Below, one piece after another: positions 33,138 to 44,010 of a stretch of 64,000 nucleotides of DNA. Below the pieces are notes generated by a model. That model did not search any database. It had not been told where the DNA came from and worked only from the letters and a program-made list of their open reading frames with translations. The first letter of the stretch is position 1, and each line of letters begins with the position of its first letter. The stretch is from Welwitschia mirabilis (Eukaryota; Gnetophyta; Gnetopsida; Welwitschiales). Made by a program: the position numbers and the translations under genes. The DNA lies in assembly GCA_051453625.1 (NCBI GenBank), contig JBOZIK010000001.1:77983694-78047693 (forward strand). The letters run 5' to 3'.

Positions 33138-33720
33138 ATGGGAAGCTGTTACGAAAGAAATCCGTTCAAGCAAGTATGAGGAGGTCAATCCTTTCTCCAA
33201 CCCAGCAGTTTTGAGGCAGTCCATGTTTTCTGGAGGAGCATTCTACACAAATTCAGATATTCACAACTGTAAGCAGGGGACCTGCAAATTTCAATTGGGC
33301 AAAAATAGGAATATGATACAGGACAGAAGCGTTCAGCTTTATTTTTGTTAAAGAATACAGATCCGATTTTGAAGATAGTTTGCTTAACTTTATAGCACAT
33401 GATTTATCATAAATTGACAAGCAAATCAGTCGTCATCTGTCATATCCATTTCTATTCTTGGTTAAAGCTTTCTCCTCTTTGGCCATCGTCCTCGGTTTTT
33501 GCGGATGCAGATCCTACTTTATTGGGTCTATTATCTAATCTTCTTTGTAAAGCTGAGAATTATAAACCTGATGCAAACTGGTCTGCAAAAAAGGAGTGTA
33601 GAGGTGAAAGAGAGTGAGGGCGTGAGCAAAAGAAAGAATGCTGCCGCAGAAGGAGACCATAAAACGCCCAAAACAAGAAAAGAACACCATTGCTGCTTGA
33701 ATTAAACATCATCTCAAATG
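33138..33720 (+). pseudogene. SCAMP-like (secretory carrier-associated membrane protein) N-terminal fragment
   Basis: The ATG at 33138 opens MGSCYERNPF. After a frameshift the neighbouring frame gives YEEVNPFSNPAV and FSGGAFYTN (about 33172-33252). Plant SCAMPs start with just this pattern: NPF, an acidic EEVNPFSNPA, then GGAFYT. NPF motifs bind EH-domain proteins in endocytic and secretory trafficking. A donor-like GTAAGC lies at about 33270. About 33465-33660 contains a KLSPL string and a basic, charged, AAA-containing stretch that may match the next exon and the coiled coil, again with shifts. No transmembrane exons were found. It is a decayed fragment or a broken gene; the identification rests on motifs only. 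Confidence 0.5.
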
Positions 33721-33766
33721 CTGTCAGAAGAAGAATAAGAGTGTCTTTGGAAGGAGAAAAGTGTCA

Positions 33767-34036
33767 TTAAGCAAATGCTGCTACTAGCAGGAAGAGAATG
33801 GCACCTTTGAAGATCAGAACCACCATTGAACATTGCTGCCCAGCGAACATCAGCAAGCCGTTGATCATTCGTGACGCTGCCACTGAATTTTCCTTAGCAA
33901 TCAAACCGCTACCCAATTTATGCTCAGAATTCTGTACTACATCATTGTTTCCAGGTTCCAAATTATTTTTGTAATGTGCATTACATATTAATAAATTTTG
34001 ATTGCAATCTTCTGAATTGTTTTTGGGCATTATCAA
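33767..34036 (-). CDS. Unrecognised 89-residue frame with hydrophobic C-terminus
   Basis: I do not recognise this. The first 50 residues are polar (KNNSEDCNQN, then EPGNNDVVQNSEHKLG). The last 20 (MVVLIFKGAILFLLVAAFA) form one likely membrane segment right at the C-terminus, as in tail-anchored proteins. It may be a last exon. The opposite strand is open over much of the same DNA, so the strand is uncertain. It neighbours the SCAMP-like fragment on the other strand. Confidence 0.2.
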   Translation of the reverse strand: MIMPKNNSEDCNQNLLICNAHYKNNLEPGNNDVVQNSEHKLGSGLIAKENSVAASRMINGLLMFAGQQCSMVVLIFKGAILFLLVAAFA

Positions 34037-34093
34037 ATTGAATCCAACACAACAATTTTATTATTTGTCTGGTAGAAGTGGCATTAGTCCTTT

Positions 34094-36079
34094 TATATAT
34101 ATATATATATATAATCTGTCCAATTTTAAATAATCATGTGAATTACATTGGTCCTAAAATAAGAGAGTGTCTTAGTGTTAAAAGAATTCTTCTTCAGATT
34201 TGTTTATAGAAGTCTTTTTGAATCATAACTTTGATGAGTTGATTTAAGCCTTCAAAATCAAAACTAGTTCATCAATATAAGGAGCTTTAAAGCATAGCAT
34301 CTATCTCTTCCATCTTATTTAGCCTAGTTATTATATTACCTTGCATCCAATCTTTCAAATCATTTTTGTTCAAAATTACTTAATATTATTTATATTTTTT
34401 AAATAAAGTAATTTTTATGTTATGCAATCAATACAAGTTATTGGGTTCCAGTCACACTATTAGGTTTCATTAAAAACCAACACTTCATGTCATATATAGC
34501 ATGCACAAGAACAATTGTCAACCTTCTTGTAAATTTTGATGTATAATATGTCTTTATAGTTAAAAAATTTGTTTAACTATAGTTTTCTTTAGTAATATGA
34601 ATTAAACTTGGAATTTCAATGCTTATATGTATAGTTTTTGTTTCCACACTATACCATTAAAAACATTATATCTGTGAAAAATGAAAATATTTTTAATTTA
34701 AACAGTTTAAAGTGAAGACATGAAGTGAGCATTTATGGTTGCAAGTTTTTAACTATGGAAAATTTAATTAAGAATCTTTGATGAACTAGGTCACTAAAGA
34801 ATTATCGTAGATAACAGAACATTGCATATGTCTTTGTTCAATCTTGAAAATGGTAGTAGATTGAAAAGGAATGAACTGCATTTTATGTTTTTTAAGTTGT
34901 TCAATATCTAAAAGAAAAAGATGAGGTCAAGTTTCACAAAACAAGGTAGGTTCAAGAGATGTGCCTTCTTAACCCCAAGAAGATTGTTGTAATGAACTTG
35001 GACAAGAGAATTAGGACAAAATCATAGAGGAAAGAGGTCATTCTNNNNNNNNNNNNNNNNNNNNNNNNNNNNNNNNNNNNNNNNNNNNNNNNNNNNNNNN
35101 NNNNNNNNNNNNNNNNNNNNNNNNNNNNNNNNNNNNNNNNNNNNNNNNNNNNNNNNNNNNNNNNNNNNNNNNNNNNNNNNNNNNNNNNNNNNNNNNNNNN
35201 NNNNNNNNNNNNNNNNNNNNNNNNNNNNNNNNNNNNNNNNNNNNNNNNNNNNNNNNNNNNNNNNNNNNNNNNNNNNNNNNNNNNNNNNNNNNNNNNNNNN
35301 NNNNNNNNNNNNNNNNNNNNNNNNNNNNNNNNNNNNNNNNNNNNNNNNNNNNNNNNNNNNNNNNNNNNNNNNNNNNNNNNNNNNNNNNNNNNNNNNNNNN
35401 NNNNNNNNNNNNNNNNNNNNNNNNNNNNNNNNNTTCTAACCTCAATGAAAAAGACACTAGAAACGATGAATTTTGGAGAAATTCCAAAGATATTTAGAAA
35501 TTTAAAAAGCAACATTAACAACTCAAAAGAAAGTGACGTATAAGAGAGAATAAAAGATCCTACGAGTGGATTCCTTGAATATTTTCAAAGAACCCATTAA
35601 TAGATGGTAAACACCTTAGGAAGATTAGACATAAAGACAATTGTGAAAATTTTACTTTCAAATGGGAGTGTGAAATTTGAAGTGCTCTTAGATTAGATCA
35701 AATGCATAAAGGAGCATTTTCATAAAGAGGATTTGTAAGCAGCACATAGATTCCACTTATAGAGGGAAAAAACTAAAAGAAATAGCAATCATTTGATGAG
35801 ACAAAGAATAAGAAGACCACTTGAAAAGGAGATGTACCTAATCTAAAGCTAGGAAAACATGAAGAGAAAAATGAAGAAGTTTTATGTCAACATACAATAT
35901 TGTTGTAATTACAAGGGTACACATTTTGAATCAATAAGATAAGATTGTGAAACAATAGATGAATACATTTTATTAATGTGTTCTCCATGTTGGCCACATT
36001 AAAGTCATGGAAGAAGAAATTGTAAGGTTGATCAATGGGTTAAAATTCTCCATTTGATAAGAAATTGATATGTGCACTT
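34094..36079. other. AT-rich DNA with gap; no gene recognised
   Basis: Begins with a (TA)n run at 34094-34113. A gap at 35045-35433 interrupts. Frames here are short or made mostly of N. Nothing identifiable. Confidence 0.5.
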
Positions 36080-36785
36080 TGATGTAGAAGCCTCCTTTGG
36101 AAAATAAAATCTATAATTAAAGTTACTAGAAGCTAGATTCATTAGTTATTTAAGTTTATATTTGTAAGGTTTCAAGTTGTATATTTCAACTAGGAATTTT
36201 TGGCTTAAAACATAAGGATGTATTATGTATACCTAATGTTGTATCACCTATTTCAAGGGATAAATGATGGAATTATGTGTCACAACTAGTTAGAACACGT
36301 CAGGCTCTTTCTCAGCCTTAGATCAGTAGGTCATTTGCTAAATTTTGCTAAGAAATGATGAAGTTATGCCCAAATTAGTAAAGGTATCTATTTTAGTTTT
36401 AAGAATGGATTCTTACAGCCATTAAGTCTTAAATTAAAATGTTGTAAGTTGTTTAAATTAGATTTTCTAGATTGGTAGTAGCCTAGTCTATGGCCTATAA
36501 ATTGGAGGGAGTAGTAGTCATTTGCATCTCATGCTTATAAGATTTTCATTTGGATTTGAAAGCTCATAATGGAAGTGTGATTTTAAGAAGCTCATGCTTG
36601 AGGAAATGTTGTAGGCTTGTATTTTTATAATTTTCTTATTAATAAAGATGTCATTTTTTTAATTTCTTCCATCGTTATCATTATTATTATTATTATTATT
36701 ATTATAATAATAATAATAATAATAATATACTAGTTTCAACTTTTCTAAGCTAGATCTTGGGGTTTTTGTTGTGACTTTGCATCAT
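36080..36785 (+). repeat. 5' LTR of Gypsy element A
   Basis: It starts TGATGTAGAAGCC. Shared blocks with the right LTR include CTCTTTCTCAGC, AAATTTTGCTAAGAAATGATG and, near the end, the pair TTTTTGTTGTGACTTTGCATC / CTTTTGTTTTATGACTCTAT. It contains a palindromic (ATT)n(AAT)n run absent from the partner. The right edge is approximate. Confidence 0.75.
36680..36728. repeat. Palindromic (ATT)n(AAT)n microsatellite
   Basis: About eight ATT units run straight into about seven ATA/AAT units, centred at about 36704. The whole is self-complementary and could fold back on itself. Confidence 0.95.
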
Positions 36786-36851
36786 CTTAGTATTAAGTTA
36801 CTACAGTAGCATTGTTTTGGGTTTGTTTGTTGTAATGAACTCATAAGAAGG

Positions 36852-37700
36852 ATGGTTCCAAGGAAGTTCACCAACATCCATTTTCATGAGATATTGAGGA
36901 AGCAAGAAAAAGTTATGAATGAGCTTCCACACATGATTCAAAATTTGATGCAAACGATGGATGTAAATTACACTCTAAAGGAAAATCAATTACAAAAAGT
37001 GGACGAACAAAAGAAATCTTGTGCTAATCCCTTAAAAGTAAATCTAATAATATGAAAGAGCTCTTCTTCAGATCTATTTTAAAAATGAAATACGAGAAGC
37101 ATTTAGATGTGGAATCATATGAGGAAACAATTATAGGATTGAGAACTACTTTCAAAGAGAAGAATAACTTAAGGAGAGAAACATGTAGCTAGCATCTTTT
37201 CTCTTAAGCGGCCTTTCAACTAGTTGATAGGAACATTTGAAAAGAAAGAGGAACATCCAAGGATCTCCTCTCACCAAATATAGTGTCATGTGAAATTCCT
37301 TAAGGGATAAGTTCATGTCAAGAGCACACTGTGCAAAGCTAGTAAGAAAGATGTAGAATATCCACCAAGGAGATAAGTCCATGGTCGAGTATACTAAACA
37401 ATTTCATATCTCAGTCATTTGAGTAGGTTGCTTTGAAGAAGGTATTATAGAGATAATGAGGTATATTAATAACATTAAATTTTCTGTTCAAAATGAAGTT
37501 TCTGTGTTTTATCTTAATAGTATAGAGCAAGAATACCAACTAGCTCTATAGGCTAGCAACAATTACAAATTAACTTTATCAGAAATAAGGGAAAGTAGGG
37601 AAAGGAGACAAATATTTTAAATATAAAGGCCAAAGAAACTCATAGAATGGGATACATCATCAAATGATCAAAATGAAAAGGAGGATAAAGAAGGTAATCA
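36852..37700 (+). pseudogene. Gypsy A gag remnant
   Basis: The first frame (36852-37055) begins MVPRKFTNIHFHE and is polar and charged. From about 37430 the reading resembles the end of Gypsy gag (INNIKFSVQNEVSVFYL-like, then a basic KAKETHRMGY region). Many stops. A zinc knuckle is not identifiable. Assignment rests on position between the LTR and protease. Confidence 0.45.
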
Positions 37701-37929
37701 CTAAGTTAAGGTAATCACTAAGTTACTTATTACAATTACAATAAGGTTGATCATAAAGCATATGAACATAGTGCTAGAAAACTAGAAATAAACTTGCTTG
37801 TAGTAGTATATGAAAAAGAAGCATCCTATGGGGAATTAGATTGAAAGGTAGCTAGAGTGGTATTAATTGAAGAAGGTAGAACTTATATATTAGAATAGTT
37901 TTGATGCAAGATTTTACCATATCTAGTAA

Positions 37930-38260
37930 TCCACCTTGAAAGAGGTAAATCTTCAAGACATAATGTAATTTCAAGGATAAGTTATGCAAGGTTATTTATT
38001 AATAGTAATAGTATAGATAATTTGATTTCTATGAAAACCACAAAGAAATTACATTTAGAAAGTNNNNNNNNNNTGTTGCATGTTATGGCTACAAAAAGAG
38101 ATGTCCTATAACTATTGTTGGATAATGTTTTATCTATTTTAAGATTAGTAATTTACATGATAGTGTGAAGTGTGCCATTGTTATTTTGGATAAGTGTCAT
38201 CCATTGGTTGGTAGACCTTGGCAATTTGATAGTAACTATGTGCGTTTTGCAAAGAAATAC
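37930..38260 (+). pseudogene. Gypsy A protease remnant
   Basis: RHNVISRISYARLFIN, then SNSIDNLISMKTTKKL corresponds to the plant Gypsy block with (I)DSGSxxNxIS; the catalytic Asp-Ser-Gly is degraded. After a 10-N gap, KCHPLVGRPWQFDSN (about 38205-38235) matches the highly conserved CHxLLGRPWQxD block. Confidence 0.7.
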
Positions 38261-38599
38261 ACTTACATTATAACATATGCAAAAACTATTGCCAATTGAA
38301 GATGTTTAAAAAGAAAAGGAGGAGTCTACTACTTGGAGAAAAGATAAAAAATAAATAAATAAATGAAGGTAAAGTAGCAATGGCTTTACGAGTTGCTATA
38401 AAGAAGTATATAAAAATAGAACTAAATGACATAAAAACTAGTTAAACTATTTTCAAGACATTCTAGTTAATGACTTTCCTCAAAGATTACTATTAATAAG
38501 AAGCATTAGCTACTAGATTTATCTTGTACTAGTGCTTCTCTTTCGAACAAGGTCACACATTGGATGAATCTCCATAAAAGAAAACAAATCAAAACAAGG

Positions 38600-38960
38600 A
38601 CTTGGTTAGAGAAACATATTTTCCTATGTTAAGTTCCAATGTGCTAGCTCTAAAGAATAATAGTAAAGAATTGTGCTTATGCATTGATTAAAGGTTATAA
38701 ATAACATTACAGTAAGTTAATGATTTCCAATACCTGGAATGGATATACTTGATAATCTAATGAGTTTGTGTGTTTTTCATAAGTCTAATCTTGAAAACGG
38801 CTATCATTAGATATAGATTAAAAACAAAATGAAATAAAGACTATATTTAAAACTTTAGATGTTTTGTATAAATTGTTGGTAATACCAATTAAACTAACCA
38901 ATGCATCTAACACTTTTATGAGATTAATAAAAAAAAGGTTTTAAAGCCATTTTTGAAAAA
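38600..38960 (+). pseudogene. Gypsy A reverse transcriptase remnant
   Basis: Blocks for the RT start are visible with shifts: LCLCIDxRLxxNI-like, FPIPGMDILDNLM and KSNLENGYH at about 38670-38815, equivalent to the (D)YRALNKIT, FPIPRxDDLLD and KxDLRSGYHQI motifs of Gypsy RT. The YVDD part and RNase H are absent. Confidence 0.65.
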
Positions 38961-39199
38961 TTTCATTATTGTATTTCTGAATCATATTTGAATTTATTAT
39001 CAGTATTTGTTAGATCATGTAGCACATTTATAGAAATGTTATAGTGATCATAGAGGAACAATTATTATTAAATCCATTATTTGGAAAGCACAATGGGAAT
39101 ATAGCAAGACATTTTAGGATGGAAAAACTTGTAAGTTGGCATGGAGGAATTATTATGGTCTTGCTTATACAAGAATATATAGGAGTGGATGGACATTTA

Positions 39200-39960
39200 T
39201 AAGACGTATCAAGAAGGAAAAAGAGGATACTCTAACCTATAATTGTAGATGTTATTAGTAGTTCCTAAAGACCCTTGGATAATGTGAATATGGATTTTAT
39301 ACTTTATCTATTTCACTCTAAAATAGGTAATGATTTCATAGTAGTAGCTATGTATAGCAATGAAATGGGAAATTTTATCCTATGTATCAAGATAGGTGAT
39401 GCATCCATGTCATAAATTATTGTTAGGTTGCATGGTTTGCCTAATCATATTATCTCAAATAGAGGTTCAAAATTTATATCACGTTTTTTAAAAGGTTGTT
39501 GAAAATTGTAAGGAATAAATTTGCAATTCACTTTAGCATAACATCCACAAAACAATGGTCAAATACATGTGATAAGTCAAAGCATTAAAAAATTGTTTTA
39601 ATGCTCATTTCAAAATACAAAATCATGGAAGGATTATCTTTCTCATTTTAAGTTTGAATATAAAATATCCACCATAGAAACACATGAAAAGCACCATTTG
39701 AAGCAACATATGGATTCCACCAAGAACACAATATTTGATTGGTAAAACAAAAGCTCCATTAGAAATGGTGGATAAACATGCAGCTAGAATTGTAAATATT
39801 CATAGAAGAATATAAGGAAAACTAGAGAAACAAAATTTTAACATTAAGAAAGGGTAGACCAATAAAGGAAAGATATTGAGTTCAAAAATGATGAGCTACT
39901 AATGGTACACATTCAGAAGGATAGGTTCTTAGCAAAAACTTGTAATAACCTAAAGCATAG
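39200..39960 (+). pseudogene. Gypsy A integrase remnant
   Basis: The plus strand reads VRLHGLPNHIISNRGSKFIS, then INLQFTLA with HPQNNGQIHVISQSI and SWKDYLSHFKFEYKIS (39420-39690). These match the integrase core HGLPxxIVSDRDxKF, HPQTDGQTExxNR and SWxxxLPxxEFAYN; the catalytic Asp is now Asn (SNRG) and the Glu is lost. Inactive. Confidence 0.85.
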
Positions 39961-40344
39961 AAATATTAGACTATGTGGAATTGTCAAAAAAAGATTTCTT
40001 TAAATGCCTACCAACTGGAACTTCCTCAAGGTATTGATATTCTTTCCCTTTTAACTTTATAAATTTCTCAAGTATCAAAGTGAGATGAAGGATGATAACA
40101 AATGAATTGAGGAATTATGAAAGATGAACAAAGGCAAGGAGAAGTTGTATCAATCACAAATCTTTCTAGACAAATTAGAAAACATTTAGAATAAGGAAGA
40201 ATTATAATAAATGCTTTAGTTTAATTTCAAAGATAAGAAAATGAAGTTACCATTTTTATGTTAAGAAAAGAATTATTTATAGCTTGGCATGATGTAGGAA
40301 AGTAAGACAAGTTTTGTGCTACTTCCTCTTTGAGTTAGGAAGGA

Positions 40345-40931
40345 TGATATGGAAGTAGCTTTTAGAAAATAAAATAATTAATTAAATTCATTAGAATTTA
40401 GATTTATGAATTATTTAATTTTATATTTCATGATTTCAAATTCTATTTTCCACAAAGTACATTTAGGCTTAAAATACAAGGTTGTTTTTATGTATAGTAT
40501 ATTTTTGTATAAGCCTATTTCAAGAAACAAATGATGGAGTTTTGTATTCCAACTAGATCAAATAAGTCAAGCTCTTTCTCAGCTTCAAGGCATTTATTAA
40601 ATTTTGCTAAGAAATGATGAAATTGTATCCAAAATGGTTATGCAATTTTTATGAATGAAATCTTGTAACCACTAGGTTTAAGTTAGAATGTTGTAAGAGG
40701 CATAAATTAGATTTTTTAAGTTTATAATAGCCTCCTTCATCACTTAGAATCTCATAGTGCAAGTTTGTTTTCAAGAAGCTTGTGCATAAGCAAATATTCT
40801 AAGCTTATCTTTTCACATAATTCTCTTGTTAATAGAATTTCGTCCATTTATTACCTTTCTCTTTTTTTTTTAAAATTTTAGTTACATTTTTTAGGCTCTA
40901 TTTTAGGACTTTTGTTTTATGACTCTATAAT
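40345..40931 (+). repeat. 3' LTR of Gypsy element A
   Basis: Starts TGATATGGAAGTAGC after the purine tract and is colinear with 36080-36785. The right edge is approximate. Confidence 0.75.
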
Positions 40932-41399
40932 AGACCTTCAAAAATTTCAAGGCACATATTTATGACTTAAGAAAAGAGAAAAACAAAAAAAAGGATAAAA
41001 ATGATAAGAAAGAAGGATGTGAAAGAGGTATAGTATAGTAATAAAACTAAATTGATGAATGAGAAAGACATTTCAAGAAGAATCTTCTTTCATTAGAGGC
41101 ATAGGAAGAAAACAAGAGGAAAAGGTAAAATAAAACCTTCTATCTAGTTAATTTGCAGAGAAAGTAGATAAACAAATTTTATAAAATATCTATGAAAATA
41201 AGGAGGAACGTCCAAGAATACAATGTTTCACTAAAATAAAAATAATAAGATAGCACAAACATAAGAATAAAATGTAAAAGAAAAAGAGTGTTAACAAATT
41301 CTTGTTGAAGAGTATTTTGATATAAGTGTAAAAGGAGCAAGTAGCATCATCCCAAAGGAGAAAACTCTTACAAAATAGATACAATGACAAGGACAAAGT

Positions 41400-44010
41400 C
41401 TATAAAGTCATCATAGATAATGGAAGCACTACCAATATTGTTTTTACATAAATTATGGAAAAAATAGATTTGAAAGTAAAACTATATCCAACACCATATA
41501 AAAGTTCATGGATTCACAAAGGCCATCACACAGTAGTGAAGGAATAATACTTGGTAATTCTTAGTTTTACATAGATAATTACCATGATCAAGTGTTATAT
41601 GACATAATACCCATAGATACATGTCACATATTACTTAAAAGGACTTGATAATATTATGTGTAAATAATGTATGATGAAGTTAATAGTAACTATTTGATCA
41701 TCAAGAATGGCAACTAGTTTAGGTTGGAATCACTAGGAGAAAAAAATATAATGTCCACTCTTTAGGCATTTTCTAGCTTAATGGGAAGTAATAACTTCAT
41801 GAAAGAAAGAAGCACAAATATGAATTAGTANNNNNNNNNNNNNNNNNNNNNNNNNNNNNNNNNNNNNNNNNNNNNNNNNNNNNNNNNNNNNNNNNNNNNN
41901 NNNNNNNNNNNNNNNNNNNNNNNNNNNNNNNNNNNNNNNNNNNNNNNNNNNNNNNNNNNNNNNNNNNNNNNNNNNNNNNNNNNNNNNNNNNNNNNNNNNN
42001 NNNNNNNNNNNNNNNNNNNNNNNNNNNNNNNNNNNNNNNNNNNNNNNNNNNNNNNNNNNNNNNNNNNNNNNNNNNNNNNNNNNNNNNNNNNNNNNNNNNN
42101 NNNNNNNNNNNNNNNNNNNNNNNNNNNNNNNNNNNNNNNNNNNNNNNNNNNNNNNNNNNNNNNNNNNNNNNNNNNNNNNNNNNNNNNNNNNNNNNNNNNN
42201 NNNNNNNNNNNNNNNNNNNNNNNNNNNNNNNNNNNNNNNNNNNNNNNNNNNNNNNNNNNNNNNNNNNNNNNNNNCTACATATTATGCAAAAAGATATTCA
42301 AGAAATTGAAGAATTAAAGCAATAATTTGCAAATTTTAATGGGAAAAATTGTTCTTGAATTACTTGATAAGAGAATCAAAAGTACCAAATAGATCTTATT
42401 TTGTGAGCTAAACATCTCCACAAAGCTACCTATCAAATGATATGAAAAGATAAGAACGAAATATAGTAGCAAATTTAAGAACTCTTAAGAAAGGACTTAT
42501 TCATGCAAACTTGTCTTCATGTGTTATATTTATCAGTTTAAAAGACCAAAAAAAAAAAAAGGATATGTGTGGATTTAAGAATAATCAACAAAACTATCAT
42601 TAGGTATTAGTTTCTACTATAAATAAGGAATGAAATCTTGAATAGTTTTGTGAGAACCCATTGATTTAGTAAGATTGATATAAATAACAAATATTATTAG
42701 ATCTACATTAGAGATGAAGATTAATAGAAAATCATATTTAATATACCATATAGATTTTATAATGATTGAGCATGTAATTTATATTGATAAATGCTCCTAA
42801 CACTTTCATAAGTGTGATGATAGGGTATTAAAATATTCTTTTGNNNNNNNNNNNNNNNNNNNNNNNNNNNNNNNNNNNNNNNNNNNNNNNNNNNNNNNNN
42901 NNNNNNNNNNNNNNNNNNNNNNNNNNNNNNNNNNNNNNNNNNNNNNNNNNNNNNNNNNNNNNNNNNNNNNNNNNNNNNNNNNNNNNNNNNNNNNNNNNNN
43001 NNNNNNNNNNNNNNNNNNNNNNNNNNNNNNNNNNNNNNNNNNNNNNNNNNNNNNNNNNNNNNNNNNNNNNNNNNNNNNNNNNNNNNNNNNNNNNNNNNNN
43101 NNNNNNNNNNNNNNNNNNNNNNNNNNNNNNNNNNNNNNNNNNNNNNNNNNNNNNNNNNNNNNNNNNNNNNNNNNNNNNNNNNNNNNNNNNNNNNNNNNNN
43201 NNNNNNNNNNNNNNNNNNNNNNNNNNNNNNNNNNNNNNNNNNNNNNNNNNNNNNNNNNNNNNNNNNNNNNNNNNNNNNNNNNNNNNNNNNNNNNNNNNNN
43301 NNNNNNNNNNNNNNNNNNNNNNNNNNNNNTTTTGGAAAGTATATTATAGTTTGTCTTGATAATATTTTGGCATATAGTTATAGTAATCAAGAATACATTG
43401 AACACTTTAAATTACTCTTGTCAAAATTAAAGGAAGAATAACTATTTATAAACTTAAATAAATGTTAATTCATGAAGGAAAAATTAGTATTTTTTAACAC
43501 TGAACCACAAAAGATTGTAATTATTAAGATGTCTTACATTTTATAGAATACAAAGTTAGAGGCTTTCATGGACTAGTAAGCTTCTATAAAAAGTTTATTC
43601 GAAATTATTAACAATATGTGTTCCCAACATTAGTTGCTATGAAGAAGCATAGAGTATTTCAATCAACTAAAGCAGTCCAAGAAATATTTCAACATTTAAA
43701 AGAAAACTATCTTTCCAATTTGTTCTTAGATATCTAGACTTTCATAAAACATTTGAGATGGAATATGATGCTAGTAGAACATCTGTTAGAGGTATAGCCA
43801 AGAAGAGAACCAAAATATATTATTTAGTAGAAAGTTAAATGAAGCCAAGGAGTAAAAAATACTCCACATATGAAAAATAATTGTATGTCCTTATACAAAT
43901 ACTAAAGCATTAGAGACATTACCTATTAAAGAAATATTTTATCCTATTCACTATCATAACACTCTATAATATTGTAACCAATAAGAAATATTGGCTCTTG
44001 AATAAGTAAA
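41400..44010 (+). mobile_element. Decayed Ty3/Gypsy pol B (no LTRs found)
   Basis: Protease: DNGSTTNIVF, then KSSWIHKGHHTVVKE and IHVTYYLKG (41415-41645). RT: ICVDLRIINKTIIRY, then FSKIDINNKYY (42560-42700) and, beyond a gap, IIVCLDNILAYSYSNQEYIE (43340-43410), where YLDDILVYS is expected. RNase H: FHGLVSFYKKFIRNY, EMEYDASRTSVRGIAKK (with one residue per motif changed) and KYSTYEK (43560-43880). Order and motifs are Gypsy. Two gaps (41831-42274, 42844-43329) hide parts. Integrase is not recognisable downstream. It begins just 0.5 kb after element A's right LTR in the same orientation. Confidence 0.8.

Larger units (their letters stand above)
36080..40931 (+). mobile_element. Decayed Ty3/Gypsy element A with paired LTRs
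   Basis: Homologous LTR-like blocks at 36080-36785 and 40345-40931 enclose gag (36852 on), protease, partial RT and integrase remnants in Gypsy order (RT before integrase). A purine-rich GAGTTAGGAAGGA (40332-40344) precedes the right LTR, as a PPT should. Pol is riddled with stops, and the RT-to-integrase interval is too short for an RNase H, so that domain was deleted. Total 4.85 kb. Confidence 0.8.
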
